A stretch of 50,213 bases of DNA from the NCBI GenBank assembly GCA_020830965.2, contig JACCFC020000027.1, forward strand, positions 1 through 50,213, written 5' to 3'. Within the stretch, counting starts at the first letter, position 1; every line of letters begins with the position of its first letter. Made by a program: the position numbers and the translations under genes. This stretch comes from Neisseriaceae bacterium TC5R-5. GTDB taxonomy: Bacteria; Pseudomonadota; Gammaproteobacteria; Burkholderiales; Chromobacteriaceae. The notes beneath the pieces were generated by a model. It was not told where the DNA came from, did not search any database, and worked only from the letters and a program-made list of their open reading frames with translations. Below, in pieces: positions 17,648 to 26,260 of the stretch.

Positions 17648-18421
17648 ATGCGAAACACATCGGAAAAACCAAGCCGCCTGGCTCGCTGGACTCTGGGTTC
17701 AGCAGGCCTGCTTATCTTACTGGCCTGCTGGTGGGGGGGCACCTACTGGCTACAAACGCGGGTGCCATTAGCCGCCGCGCTGGCGCCGGACCAAACCTTC
17801 AGTAGCTTGTTACAACTACTGTTATCGAATGAACTCACCGAGCACGTTCTGGTTAGCCTGCGCCGCGTACTGATCGGCCTGTTAATCGCACTGGCTATCG
17901 GTGTTCCACTAGGGCTGGCGGTAGGGGCTTCACGCTATCTGGAAGCCAGTACCGGCATTGTCTTTCAATTCTTGCGCATGATTTCGCCGCTATCATGGAT
18001 GCCTATTGCGGTGATGGTGCTGGGTGTGGGCGATGCGCCGATCTACTTTCTGCTTGCTTTTGCCGCTGTCTGGCCGATTTTGCTGAACACGGTGGCCGGC
18101 GTACGCCAGCTGGATGCCCGCTGGATGATGCTGGGCAAGAGCTTGAGCGCCACCCGCTGGGAATTGCTGCGCAGCATTATCCTACCGGGTGTGCTCGGTC
18201 ATATCCTGACTGGCCTGCGTTTGGCGATTGGCATCGTCTGGATTGTGCTGGTTCCCTGCGAGATGCTGGGTGTCAGCTCTGGTCTGGGTTATTTCATTCT
18301 GGACACGCGTGACCGACTGGCTTACTCAGAGTTAATGGCCGTGATTTTATTGATTGGCGCGCTAGGCTTTGCCCTGGATGGGATCGCACGTTACCTGTCC
18401 AGACACTGGATACAACGATAG
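17648..18421 (+). CDS. ABC transporter permease (SsuC/NrtB type)
   Basis: A 257-aa BPD-type inner-membrane permease with about six hydrophobic helices (for example 18-31, 68-88, 106-127, 134-147, 190-212 and 222-243). The EAA-type coupling loop that contacts the ATPase reads GKSLSATRWELLRSIILPGVLGHILTGLRLAIG at about residues 164-196. It starts 8 bp after the binding-protein gene. Together with that gene and the ATPase it makes a complete importer. The gap of 64 bp to the next gene contains an AATAGGAGAG ribosome site for the alcohol dehydrogenase gene. Confidence 0.93.
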   Translation: MRNTSEKPSRLARWTLGSAGLLILLACWWGGTYWLQTRVPLAAALAPDQTFSSLLQLLLSNELTEHVLVSLRRVLIGLLIALAIGVPLGLAVGASRYLEASTGIVFQFLRMISPLSWMPIAVMVLGVGDAPIYFLLAFAAVWPILLNTVAGVRQLDARWMMLGKSLSATRWELLRSIILPGVLGHILTGLRLAIGIVWIVLVPCEMLGVSSGLGYFILDTRDRLAYSELMAVILLIGALGFALDGIARYLSRHWIQR

Positions 18422-18485
18422 TAATACCGTGCTTCTGCAACCTTACCTTCTTCAACTCCTCATCCACTCAAACCAATAGGAGAGC

Positions 18486-19502
18486 ATGATGAAAGCGATT
18501 CAATTACAGCAAGCCACCGGCCTTGATCAACTGCGCCTCGTTACGCTAGCCGATCCGGGCCAGCCGCGCGCGGGCGAAATTCGTGTGCGGCTGCATGCCA
18601 GTTCTCTTAACTTCCATGATCTTGGCGTCGTCACCGGTCGCATGCCAACACCGGCTGACGCCGGCCGGATTCCGATGTCCGATGGCGCAGGCGTGATCGA
18701 AGCTGTCGGTGCCAACGTCACCGAATTCAAGGCCGGGGATGCAGTAGTCTCCTGCTTTTTTCCGCAATGGCTGGATGGTGCGGCAGCGGTCGCCGATTTT
18801 GCGCATACGCCGGGCGATGGCATTGATGGCTATGCGCGTGAAGTCGTGGTCACACCGGCCAGCTGGTTTACAGCTGCGCCACGTGGCTACAGCCATCAGG
18901 AAGCGGCAACACTGACCACGGCGGGCCTGACGGCGTGGCGCGCGCTGGTGGTCGATGGTGGAATCAAAGCCGGCGACACCGTGCTGGCACTCGGTACGGG
19001 TGGCGTGTCGATTTTCGCGCTGCAATTCGCACGGATGATGGGCGCACGCGTCATCATCACCTCCTCGTCCGACGACAAGCTGGCGCGCGCGCAAGCACTA
19101 GGCGCCGAGTATGGAATCAATTATCGACGCCATCCGGACTGGGCGGCACAGGTGCTGGAGTACACCGGGGGACAGGGGGTGGACCATGTGATTGAGGTCG
19201 GTGGCCCCGATACGCTCGGCCAGTCCATCCGCGCCTGCCGTATTGGTGGCCATATTGCCTTGATTGGCGTGCTAAGCGGCGTCGCTGGCCCCATGCCGAC
19301 GGCCACGCTGATGCTGCGGCAACAGCGCCTGCAAGGGCTGATCGTCGGCAGTCGCCGCCATCAGCTCGATATGGTACGCGCGCTGGATGCCAATCCCCTC
19401 AAGCCGGTCATCGACCAGACCTTCCCGCTGGAAGGCATCGCCGATGCTTTCGCGCAACAGGCGGCAGGTAAACATTTTGGCAAGATTGTGCTGTCGATTT
19501 AA
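18486..19502 (+). CDS. Zinc-type MDR alcohol dehydrogenase-like oxidoreductase
   Basis: A 338-aa medium-chain dehydrogenase/reductase. The N-terminal GroES-like domain shows LHASSLNFHDLGVVTGRMP and PMSDGAGVIEAVGANVTEFKAGDAV. The cofactor domain contains AGDTVLALGTGGVSIFALQFARMMGARVI, with a Rossmann GTGGVS motif at about residue 170. The catalytic-zinc Cys/His ligands of classical alcohol dehydrogenases are not obvious (N-F-H-D stands where C-x-S-D would be), so it may be a zinc-free quinone-reductase-like or enoyl-reductase member. It follows the ABC importer in the same direction. Whether it works on the same substrate is unknown. Confidence 0.88.
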   Translation: MMKAIQLQQATGLDQLRLVTLADPGQPRAGEIRVRLHASSLNFHDLGVVTGRMPTPADAGRIPMSDGAGVIEAVGANVTEFKAGDAVVSCFFPQWLDGAAAVADFAHTPGDGIDGYAREVVVTPASWFTAAPRGYSHQEAATLTTAGLTAWRALVVDGGIKAGDTVLALGTGGVSIFALQFARMMGARVIITSSSDDKLARAQALGAEYGINYRRHPDWAAQVLEYTGGQGVDHVIEVGGPDTLGQSIRACRIGGHIALIGVLSGVAGPMPTATLMLRQQRLQGLIVGSRRHQLDMVRALDANPLKPVIDQTFPLEGIADAFAQQAAGKHFGKIVLSI

Positions 19503-19539
19503 GCGACGACACATCCGCGACCTAGAGGAGCTCCTATCC

Positions 19540-20850
19540 ATGCATTCCACGCTACCTTTAAACGGTGCAACGGCACTGACACCACGCGCAACACGTTCCC
19601 GTTTCGTGATTTTGGCTTTGTTAGCGATTGGGACGATGATCAACTATCTGGATCGTACGGTGTTAGGGATTGCCGCCCCGGTCATGAGTCATGAACTGGG
19701 TATCAACGCCGCGATGATGGGTATTGTTTTTTCGGCATTTGCCTGGACTTATGCGCTGGCACAAGTACCGGGAGGCGCTTTTCTCGATCGTTTTGGCAGC
19801 AAAAACACTTATTTTCTGGCGGTCACCTTCTGGTCTGCCTTTACCTTATTGCAAGGCTTTGCTGTTGGTCTGAAATCCTTGCTACTGCTACGTTTCGGCC
19901 TGGGAGTCAGCGAAGCACCCTGTTTTCCTGCCAATAGTCGCGTCGTCGGCACCTGGTTCCCACAACAGGAGCGCGCCCGCGCTACAGCAGTCTATACCGT
20001 AGGGGAATATCTGGGTCTGGCCTGTTTTGCACCGCTGTTATTCTGGATCATGGCCAGTTTTGGCTGGCGTACGCTGTTTGTCATCGTTGGACTGGTCGGT
20101 ATCGTATTTGGGCTGGTGTGGTGGAAAATGTATCAGGAGCCTCAAGACTCCACCACGGCGAATCAAGCCGAGCTGGATTACATTGCTGCCGGCGGCGGAT
20201 TAGCGGCCAAGAGTGTGGAGGTGATTCCCTTCTCTTGGCGTAATGTCATGAAGCTGTTATCACATCGCCAGATTCTGGGCGCCAGCATTGGCCAGTTTGC
20301 CGGCAATACCGTGCTGGTATTTTTCCTAACCTGGTTTCCCACTTACCTCGCAACCGAGCGCCATATGGGCTGGCTCAAAGTAGGCTTCTTCGCCGTTCTG
20401 CCGTTCTTCGCCGCCGCAGTAGGGGTAATGTTTGGTGGCTGGCTGTCCGACAAGCTACTCAAGGCCACTGGCTCGGCCACCATCGCCCGCAAGTTGCCCA
20501 TCATCGGGGGGCTGTTACTGGCTTCCTCAATTATTGGTGCCAACTATGCGAGTACCGACACTGTAGTCATTGCTGTGTTATCGCTGGCTTTCTTCGGACA
20601 GGGCATGGTCGGCCTGGGCTGGACGCTGATTTCAGATATTGCGCCGAAGAAGCTGATGGGGCTTACCGGCGGTTTATTCAATCTATGTGCCAATCTCGCC
20701 GGTATCATTACCCCGCTGGTAATTGGCTTTATCGTTTCCAGCACGGGCTCCTTTTCTTCCGCCCTCACTTATATCGGTGCTGCCGCCTTATTAGGGGTGT
20801 TTTCCTATGTATTTATCTTGGGTGATGTACGTCGCCTTGAGATCGAATAG
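19540..20850 (+). CDS. MFS transporter, anion:cation symporter family (hexuronate/galactonate type)
   Basis: A 436-aa major facilitator with twelve predicted helices. I take ATG 19540, which follows an AGAGGAG ribosome site by nine bases; the frame is open for another 51 codons upstream, overlapping the preceding gene. Family marks include MINYLDRTVLGIAAPVMSHELG in helix 1, the AGGAFLDRFGSK-type A motif between helices 2 and 3, and LRFGLGVSEAPCFPANSRVVGTWFPQQERARATA. These are typical of GudP/ExuT/DgoT sugar-acid symporters. The AroE-like gene follows 17 bp downstream, and a related transporter could bring in quinate- or shikimate-like acids. The substrate is inferred only. Confidence 0.9.
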   Translation: MHSTLPLNGATALTPRATRSRFVILALLAIGTMINYLDRTVLGIAAPVMSHELGINAAMMGIVFSAFAWTYALAQVPGGAFLDRFGSKNTYFLAVTFWSAFTLLQGFAVGLKSLLLLRFGLGVSEAPCFPANSRVVGTWFPQQERARATAVYTVGEYLGLACFAPLLFWIMASFGWRTLFVIVGLVGIVFGLVWWKMYQEPQDSTTANQAELDYIAAGGGLAAKSVEVIPFSWRNVMKLLSHRQILGASIGQFAGNTVLVFFLTWFPTYLATERHMGWLKVGFFAVLPFFAAAVGVMFGGWLSDKLLKATGSATIARKLPIIGGLLLASSIIGANYASTDTVVIAVLSLAFFGQGMVGLGWTLISDIAPKKLMGLTGGLFNLCANLAGIITPLVIGFIVSSTGSFSSALTYIGAAALLGVFSYVFILGDVRRLEIE

Positions 20851-20867
20851 TCTTTACAGAGGTAAAT

Positions 20868-21701
20868 GTGATTAGCGGCAAGACCACACTGATTGCCCAC
20901 TTGGGCTATCCCACCGAGAGCTTTAAAGCTCCGATGATTTACAACCCCTGGTTTGCCAGCAAAGGCATTGATGCTGTGGTGATGCCAATGGGCGTCAGAG
21001 CGGAAGACTATGTGGCGGTGCTGGCCAGCATGCGTAAATTGACCAATCTGCGCGGAGCCTTGATCACCATGCCCCACAAAACCACCACCCTGCAGCTGAT
21101 GGACGAAGTTACCCCCACAGCCGCCATTGCTGGTGCCTGCAATGCCGTGCTACTGCGTTCAGATGGCAGCCTGCTGGGAGATCAGTTTGACGGTGCCGGT
21201 TTCGTACGTGGTGTTGAACGCAAGGGTTTTCAGCTACAAAACCGTCGCGTGCTGGTATCAGGTAACGGTGGGGTGGGTTGTGCCATTGCGGCGTCGCTAG
21301 CCGCAGCTGGTGTGGCTGAAATTGCCTTATTTGATCTGCGCCAGTCATCGTCAGAAGCCTTAGCTGATCGTCTGCAGCGACACTATCCTCAATTGCAGGT
21401 GAGCGTGGGTAGCAACAACCCGGATGGTTATGAGCTGATCGTCAATGCCACGCCACTGGGCATGCGTGATGACGACCCCTTACCCTTCGAGATGGACAAA
21501 GTCAGGGCCGGGACCTTTGTCGGCGAAGTCGTGATAAAGCAGGCCATTACCCCACTGCTGGCGGCAGCCCAAGCCAAGGGCTGCCCGATACAGATGGGAA
21601 CCGACATGCTGTTTGAAATGATTCCAGCCTATCTGGAGTTTTTCGGTTTCGGTCACGCCACCGTAGATGAGTTGCGCGCGATTTCCCAAATTCCAGACTA
21701 A
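20868..21701 (+). CDS. Shikimate/quinate dehydrogenase-like protein (AroE paralogue)
   Basis: A 277-aa protein of the shikimate dehydrogenase superfamily, starting at GTG after an AGAGGTAAAT ribosome site. The catalytic pair is present as K71 (MPHKTTT) and D107 (GDQFDGAGF). The NADP-binding loop reads VLVSGNGGVGCAIAASLAAAG, and the NATPLGM motif is present. The substrate-anchoring SxS of true AroE (usually HSxSP near residue 15) is here ESFKAP, so the second Ser is Lys, and the usual N-T-D before D107 is altered. This suggests a catabolic SDH-like enzyme on a different polyol acid rather than the biosynthetic AroE. It lies directly after the MFS transporter and converges with the amine oxidase gene. 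Confidence 0.85.
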   Translation: MISGKTTLIAHLGYPTESFKAPMIYNPWFASKGIDAVVMPMGVRAEDYVAVLASMRKLTNLRGALITMPHKTTTLQLMDEVTPTAAIAGACNAVLLRSDGSLLGDQFDGAGFVRGVERKGFQLQNRRVLVSGNGGVGCAIAASLAAAGVAEIALFDLRQSSSEALADRLQRHYPQLQVSVGSNNPDGYELIVNATPLGMRDDDPLPFEMDKVRAGTFVGEVVIKQAITPLLAAAQAKGCPIQMGTDMLFEMIPAYLEFFGFGHATVDELRAISQIPD

Positions 21702-21785
21702 TACCTGCTCTTGGTTCAAAACCGTTTTGAGTAGGCTCGCAGGCAGCACCAGCATCTTGCCCTAGGTGTCATGAGCGCTGCGCAC

Positions 21786-23078
21786 TCATATTCCCAAGCG
21801 GTCACGCATGCCATACCACCAGGCCCCTAGCGTCAGCATCGGCACCCGCAACAAGCGCCCGCCGGGGAAGGGGTAATGCGGTAACTGCGCGAAGCAGTCA
21901 AAACGATCGCTGCGTCCTTGGATCGCCTCCGCCAGCAAACGACCGGCAAGATGGGTATAAGTCACGCCATGGCCGCTACAACCCTGTGAGTAATAAATAT
22001 TGCTGCCAAGACGCCCGGCTTGCGGCAGGCGCGATAAGGTCAAGGAGAAATTGCCCGTCCAGCTGTATTCAATTTTGTACCCAGCCAACTGAGGGAAAGT
22101 AGCCAGCATTTTCGGGCGGATCAGGCTTTCTATTTCGCCTGGATCACGGGCACCATAAACGGTACCCCCACCATATAGCAGACGGTTGTCAGCAGTGAGC
22201 CGGTAATAATCCAGCAAGAAATTACAGTCTTCGATGCAGTGATCACCTGGCAATAAACTACGGGCCAGATCAACAGGCAAGGGCTCGGTAGTCACCACCT
22301 GCGTGCCGCATGGCAGGCTTTTTTCCGCCAGCGCCGGTACCAGATCGCCCAGATAAGCATTACCGGCAATCACCAGAAAACGGCAGCTCACCTGCCCCGC
22401 CTCTGTATGTACTACGACCGGGTCACCCTGGCTGATACGGACAACGGCAGACTGTTCAAAAATCTGCCCACCTAGCGACTCAAATGCAGCCGCCTCACCC
22501 AAGGCCAGGTTTAAAGGATGAATATGGCCACCCCAATTATCCAGCAACGCACCGACATAACGATCCGAGGCAACAATATTGGCCATGTCGGTATGATCAA
22601 TCAACTCTAGGCCGGTGTGGCCGTAACGCTCCCACAAGGCTTTTTTGGCAGCCAGTTCAGTCATTTGCTTGCTGGTAAAAGCGGTAAACACATTACCCTG
22701 CTTTAAATCACACTGAATATCGTATTTACTGATGCGCTCGCGGATAATCTGGCCGCCTTCAAACGCCATCGCGCCCAATGCCTGGGCAGCCACCGGGCCA
22801 TGGCGCCGCTCAATCACGTCCATATCACGGCTATAGCTGTTGACGATCTGCCCACCATTGCGCCCGGATGCGCCCCAGCCTACCCGTGCGGCCTCCAGCA
22901 CCACCACCTGATAGCCCTGCTCGGCCAGATGCAGAGCCGTGGACAAGCCGGTATAGCCGGCGCCGATCACACAGACATCCGCTTGCAAACTGCTTTGCAG
23001 CATGGCGCGCGCAGGGGCCGGATTTGCCGATGCAGCGTAATAGGAGGCGGGATAGTCAACTGCTTGCTGTACTGCCAT
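21786..23078 (-). CDS. FAD-dependent amine oxidase (gamma-glutamylputrescine oxidase-like)
   Basis: A 430-aa DAO-family flavoprotein. The FAD dinucleotide-binding motif is VCVIGAGYTGLSTALHLAEQG (G39-x-G41-x-x-G44) and the downstream GWGASGRNGGQI is typical of PuuB/OrdL oxidases. Other markers are LVIAGNAYLGDLVP and the C-terminal YSQGCSGHGVTYTHLAGRLLAEAI. PuuB oxidises gamma-glutamylputrescine in putrescine catabolism; close relatives act on other secondary amines. No other puu genes are adjacent. The region upstream of its start contains the long hairpin at 23187-23236. The enzyme class is secure and the substrate is not. Confidence 0.87.
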   Translation of the reverse strand: MAVQQAVDYPASYYAASANPAPARAMLQSSLQADVCVIGAGYTGLSTALHLAEQGYQVVVLEAARVGWGASGRNGGQIVNSYSRDMDVIERRHGPVAAQALGAMAFEGGQIIRERISKYDIQCDLKQGNVFTAFTSKQMTELAAKKALWERYGHTGLELIDHTDMANIVASDRYVGALLDNWGGHIHPLNLALGEAAAFESLGGQIFEQSAVVRISQGDPVVVHTEAGQVSCRFLVIAGNAYLGDLVPALAEKSLPCGTQVVTTEPLPVDLARSLLPGDHCIEDCNFLLDYYRLTADNRLLYGGGTVYGARDPGEIESLIRPKMLATFPQLAGYKIEYSWTGNFSLTLSRLPQAGRLGSNIYYSQGCSGHGVTYTHLAGRLLAEAIQGRSDRFDCFAQLPHYPFPGGRLLRVPMLTLGAWWYGMRDRLGI

Positions 23079-23186
23079 GGTATTTTCTCCGTCATACGGT
23101 AAAGCATTTCACCCCTACCCGATGCTATGGGCGAGGCACTCGGGCGTCATGGTAACAAATCTTGCCGTATGATGACGCTAAGCTTG

Positions 23187-23236
23187 TAATAACGGCGTGT
23201 TAGCGAACAAATTTAGTCGCTGACACGCCGTTATTA
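23187..23236. terminator. 20-bp-stem inverted repeat downstream of argG
   Basis: The arms 23187-23206 and 23217-23236 are complementary over 20 bp with one mismatch (a possible G-U pair on one strand), around a 10-base loop. The arm reads TAATAACGGCGTGT(T/C)AGCGA. It lies 52 bp beyond the argG stop and 109 bp before the amine oxidase start, both on the minus strand. No T-run follows on either strand, so it is not a textbook intrinsic terminator. It may stop argG transcripts less efficiently, protect their 3' end, or act as an operator. Confidence 0.55.
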
Positions 23237-23287
23237 ACATCTCTCAGATTATGCCAAACCAGCTCAACTGATCATTTTTTTAAAAAC

Positions 23288-24514
23288 CTAGCCGCGTTTA
23301 GCCTTGGCATTTGCCGCAATACGCATCCGCAAGGCATTCAAACGGATAAAACCAGCGGCATCGGCATGGTTATAAGCGCCACCATCTTCGTCAAAAGTAG
23401 CGATAGTGGGGTCAAACAACGAGTCGGTAAGCGATTCACGCCCCACGACAATCACATTGCCCTTATACAGTTTCAGGCGTACCCAACCGTTGACCGTGGC
23501 TTGTGATGCATCAATCATGCTTTGCAGCAATTGACGCTCCGGGCTCCACCAGTAACCGGTGTAAATCAGCTTGGCGTATTTGGGCATCAACTCATCTTTA
23601 AGATGGGCCACTTCGCGATCAAGCGTAATCGACTCAATGGCACGGTGCGCTTTGAGCATGATGCTGCCGCCAGGGGTTTCATAGCAGCCACGCGACTTCA
23701 TACCGACATAGCGGTTTTCGACGATGTCCAGACGCCCAATACCATGCTTACCACCAAGACGGTTCAGTTCGGTTAACACTTGTGCCGGGCTCATCGCTAC
23801 ACCGTTAATTGCGGTGATGTCGCCTTGCTGATAAGTCAATTCGAGGTATTCGGACTGATCCGGTGCATTTTCCGGGCTGACGGTCCACAACCACATATCT
23901 TCTTCCGGCTCGGCTGCCGGGTTTTCCAGCACGGTGCCTTCGTAGGAGATGTGCAGCAGATTGGCATCCATCGAGTACGGGCTGCCACCGTTCTTCTTCT
24001 TGCTGATATCAATACCATGGGTTTCAGCATAGGCCAGCAGTTTCTCGCGTGATAGCAGATCCCACTCACGCCAGGGGGCAATCACTTTGACATCCGGCTT
24101 CAACGCGTAATAACCGAGTTCGAAACGAACCTGGTCATTGCCTTTACCGGTGGCGCCGTGCGATACCGCATCCCCTCCTACCTGATTAGCAATTTCAATC
24201 TGACGCTTGGCAATCAGAGGACGGGCAATCGAGGTGCCTAGCAGGTACTCGCCTTCATAAATCGCATTGGCACGGAACATCGGAAACACATAGTCGCGCA
24301 CAAATTCTTCACGTAGGTCTTCAATAAAAATATTCTGCGGCTGAATACCCAGTGCCAGCGCTTTTTTGCGCGCCGGCTCCACTTCTTCACCCTGGCCGAT
24401 GTCGGCGGTAAAAGTCACCACTTCACATTGATAAGTATCTTGCAGCCATTTGAGAATAACGGAGGTATCCAAACCGCCGGAGTAAGCGAGTACCACTTTT
24501 TTGATATCTGACAT
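23288..24514 (-). CDS. argG: Argininosuccinate synthase
   Basis: A 408-aa ArgG that joins citrulline and aspartate with ATP, the penultimate step of arginine synthesis. The N-terminal P-loop-like motif is AYSGGLDTS (residues 10-18). Further family signatures are [31 protein letters not shown] and [17 protein letters not shown]. Length matches the short (type I) class. It lies 49 bp downstream of argF on the same strand, so argF-argG form an operon for consecutive steps. Confidence 0.98.
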   Translation of the reverse strand: MSDIKKVVLAYSGGLDTSVILKWLQDTYQCEVVTFTADIGQGEEVEPARKKALALGIQPQNIFIEDLREEFVRDYVFPMFRANAIYEGEYLLGTSIARPLIAKRQIEIANQVGGDAVSHGATGKGNDQVRFELGYYALKPDVKVIAPWREWDLLSREKLLAYAETHGIDISKKKNGGSPYSMDANLLHISYEGTVLENPAAEPEEDMWLWTVSPENAPDQSEYLELTYQQGDITAINGVAMSPAQVLTELNRLGGKHGIGRLDIVENRYVGMKSRGCYETPGGSIMLKAHRAIESITLDREVAHLKDELMPKYAKLIYTGYWWSPERQLLQSMIDASQATVNGWVRLKLYKGNVIVVGRESLTDSLFDPTIATFDEDGGAYNHADAAGFIRLNALRMRIAANAKAKRG

Positions 24515-24563
24515 AAAGGGCTTTCTAACTAAAAAAAGTTCATAAGGCAGGCATAGCTTACGC

Positions 24564-25487
24564 TTAACTAGGCTGCTGCCCCAGTAGCAAAAATTCGATT
24601 AACGCTTTTTGCACGTGCAGGCGGTTTTCTGCCTCATCCCACACCACACTTTGCGGGCCGTCGATGACGCTAGCCGCCACTTCTTCGCCACGATGCGCCG
24701 GTAAGCAGTGCATAAACAAAGCATCCGGCTTGGCCTGCTGCATCAGTTCCGGCGTGACCTGATAGTCACGAAAGGCCGCCAGGCGCTGCTCTTTTTCCGC
24801 CTCAAAACCCATACTGGTAAACACATCCGTCGTCACCAGATCGGCCTGGCTGATCGCGTTTTTAGCACTGTGGCTGGCTTCAAAAACACTGGTATCGTAA
24901 TGCTGTCTATCCAGCACCGTGAGTTCGTAGCCTACCGGTGTGGCCACTTTCAGCTTAAAACCAAGAATCTTCGCCGCCTGTAACCAGGTGCGGCTCATAT
25001 TATTACCATCACCAATCCAGGCCACGGTCTTGCCCTTGATTGAGCCACGCTGTTCGATATAGGTGAAGATATCGGCCAGAATCTGACAGGGATGATATTC
25101 ATTGGTCAGGCCATTAATCACCGGTACGCGGGAATTGGCCGCCAGCCGCTCCAGCATGGCCTGCTCAAAAGTACGTACCATGATGATATCGCTCATCCGT
25201 GACAAGACACGGGCGGTATCTTCTACCGGTTCACCCCGGCCTATCTGCGACGTTTGCGCATCCAGAAAAATGGCATGCCCACCCAGTTGCGCCATGCCTG
25301 CCTCGAACGATACCCGCGTACGGGTGGAGTTCTTTTCAAACACCATGGACATCACCTGGCCAAGCAAGGGCTGATAGCGTTCGCCTTCGTTGCGGCGTCG
25401 TTTCAGTGTCTTGCTGCGTTCAAACAGGTAGGAATACTCCTCGCGGCTCAGGTCACTGAATTGCAGGTAATGCCTTACGGGCTTCAT
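24564..25487 (-). CDS. argF: Ornithine carbamoyltransferase
   Basis: A 307-aa OTCase making citrulline from ornithine and carbamoyl phosphate. I place the start at 25487 ([14 protein letters not shown]), the family N-terminus; a further in-frame ATG at 25523 would add 12 residues encoded inside a hairpin. The carbamoyl-phosphate loop is S54-T-R-T-R58, the HPCQ-type ornithine segment is [17 protein letters not shown] and the active-site loop is H260-C-L-P263. argG follows. The TGGAG ribosome site comes immediately after a hairpin and T-run (25503-25529), so any transcript begun upstream must pass a terminator-like structure before this gene. Confidence 0.96.
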   Translation of the reverse strand: MKPVRHYLQFSDLSREEYSYLFERSKTLKRRRNEGERYQPLLGQVMSMVFEKNSTRTRVSFEAGMAQLGGHAIFLDAQTSQIGRGEPVEDTARVLSRMSDIIMVRTFEQAMLERLAANSRVPVINGLTNEYHPCQILADIFTYIEQRGSIKGKTVAWIGDGNNMSRTWLQAAKILGFKLKVATPVGYELTVLDRQHYDTSVFEASHSAKNAISQADLVTTDVFTSMGFEAEKEQRLAAFRDYQVTPELMQQAKPDALFMHCLPAHRGEEVAASVIDGPQSVVWDEAENRLHVQKALIEFLLLGQQPS

Positions 25488-25501
25488 GATGCTCCATTCA
25501 A

Positions 25502-25529
25502 TAAAAAGGCCATCGTAGATCACGATGGC
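25502..25529 (-). terminator. Intrinsic terminator or attenuator just upstream of argF
   Basis: On the minus strand an 8-bp GCCATCGT/ACGATGGC stem with a 5-base loop (25509-25529) is followed by CTTTTTATT. The shape is that of a Rho-independent terminator. It ends transcripts from dadA-ddpX, but its T-run finishes only about 15 bases before the argF start codon. It therefore also lies in the argF leader if that gene is transcribed from the promoter-like sequence near 25613-25641. Confidence 0.7.
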
Positions 25530-25612
25530 GAAGGGTTACAGATTGGGCGACCTAGGCTAAAAACCGTGGTCGCGCCCAGCACAGCTGGCAGTAGCGCTAC
25601 GACAGAGGTGTA

Positions 25613-25641
25613 TATTTAACGGAAATCGACAACGCTGACAA
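25613..25641 (-). promoter_or_regulatory. Possible sigma-70 promoter for argF-argG
   Basis: On the minus strand TTGTCA (25636-25641), a 17-base spacer and TAAATA (25613-25618) would start RNA near 25606. The -10 is a weak match. This would give argF a leader of about 120 nt containing the terminator-like hairpin. No convincing ARG box was found in this stretch. Weak evidence. Confidence 0.3.
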
Positions 25642-25645
25642 GCAT

Positions 25646-26257
25646 TCACTCTACCAGACACATATTGTCGCGTACCCATTGCCGGTCTGCTGCTTCAAAA
25701 TGCCACCACTCAGTGGCGATACCGATAAAACCGGCAGCAAACAGACATTGGCGCAGTAATTCACGATGCGCCACTTGCGTCGTGCTAAGCAGGCCTTCCG
25801 CCAGCATTTGTGCTTCATACTGCGGCTGTGCGCGCAGACTGAAGTCATCAAAGTCGGTACCCATATCGACACTTACCCCGGCCTCGTCTTCCAGGCTGAC
25901 ATCCACCGCCATACCAAAGCTATGAATTGAGCCACGCGCCGGATTCGCCACATAGATTTGCTGCTCGGTGTCTTTTACCTTATCCCACAACACCCGTTGC
26001 ACCCGAGCAGGACGCAAAGCATCAAATACCCGTAAGCGCCAGCCAGGCCGTACTTGCTGTAAATGCGCTACCGCCTGTACCAGTTGGCTGGCTGCCTGGC
26101 GGTGCAAATACGCCGCGACCGCGCCACCATACAGGTCATGGCCAATAAAGTTGTCGGCAGTGGCATAACGCAAATCCACACTCACCCCCGGCAGATGGGC
26201 AATAGCGACATATTCGGGATGGACTGCCAATTGTTCTAAAGTAATGCTGTTATTCAT
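25646..26257 (-). CDS. ddpX: D-alanyl-D-alanine dipeptidase (VanX/DdpX family)
   Basis: A 203-aa M15D-family zinc dipeptidase that splits D-Ala-D-Ala. The zinc-binding motif is S110-x-H112-x-x-G115-x-x-x-D119 (SIHSFGMAVD) and the second ligand plus general base are in E183-W-W-H186. These fit VanX. The substrate-pocket Arg is likely in the FDALRPARVQR segment. No signal peptide is visible, so it acts in the cytoplasm, as in E. coli DdpX. It starts 3 bp after the dadA stop, so D-alanine released here can be oxidised by the partner enzyme. It is probably a cell-wall dipeptide scavenging enzyme, not a vancomycin-resistance determinant. Confidence 0.92.
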   Translation of the reverse strand: MNNSITLEQLAVHPEYVAIAHLPGVSVDLRYATADNFIGHDLYGGAVAAYLHRQAASQLVQAVAHLQQVRPGWRLRVFDALRPARVQRVLWDKVKDTEQQIYVANPARGSIHSFGMAVDVSLEDEAGVSVDMGTDFDDFSLRAQPQYEAQMLAEGLLSTTQVAHRELLRQCLFAAGFIGIATEWWHFEAADRQWVRDNMCLVE

Positions 26258-26260
26258 CGT

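Noticed and set aside
25646-26257. Vancomycin resistance gene vanX
   Set aside because: No vanH, vanA or vanRS-like neighbours; pairing with dadA and a dipeptide-binding protein fits nutrient salvage as for E. coli ddpX.
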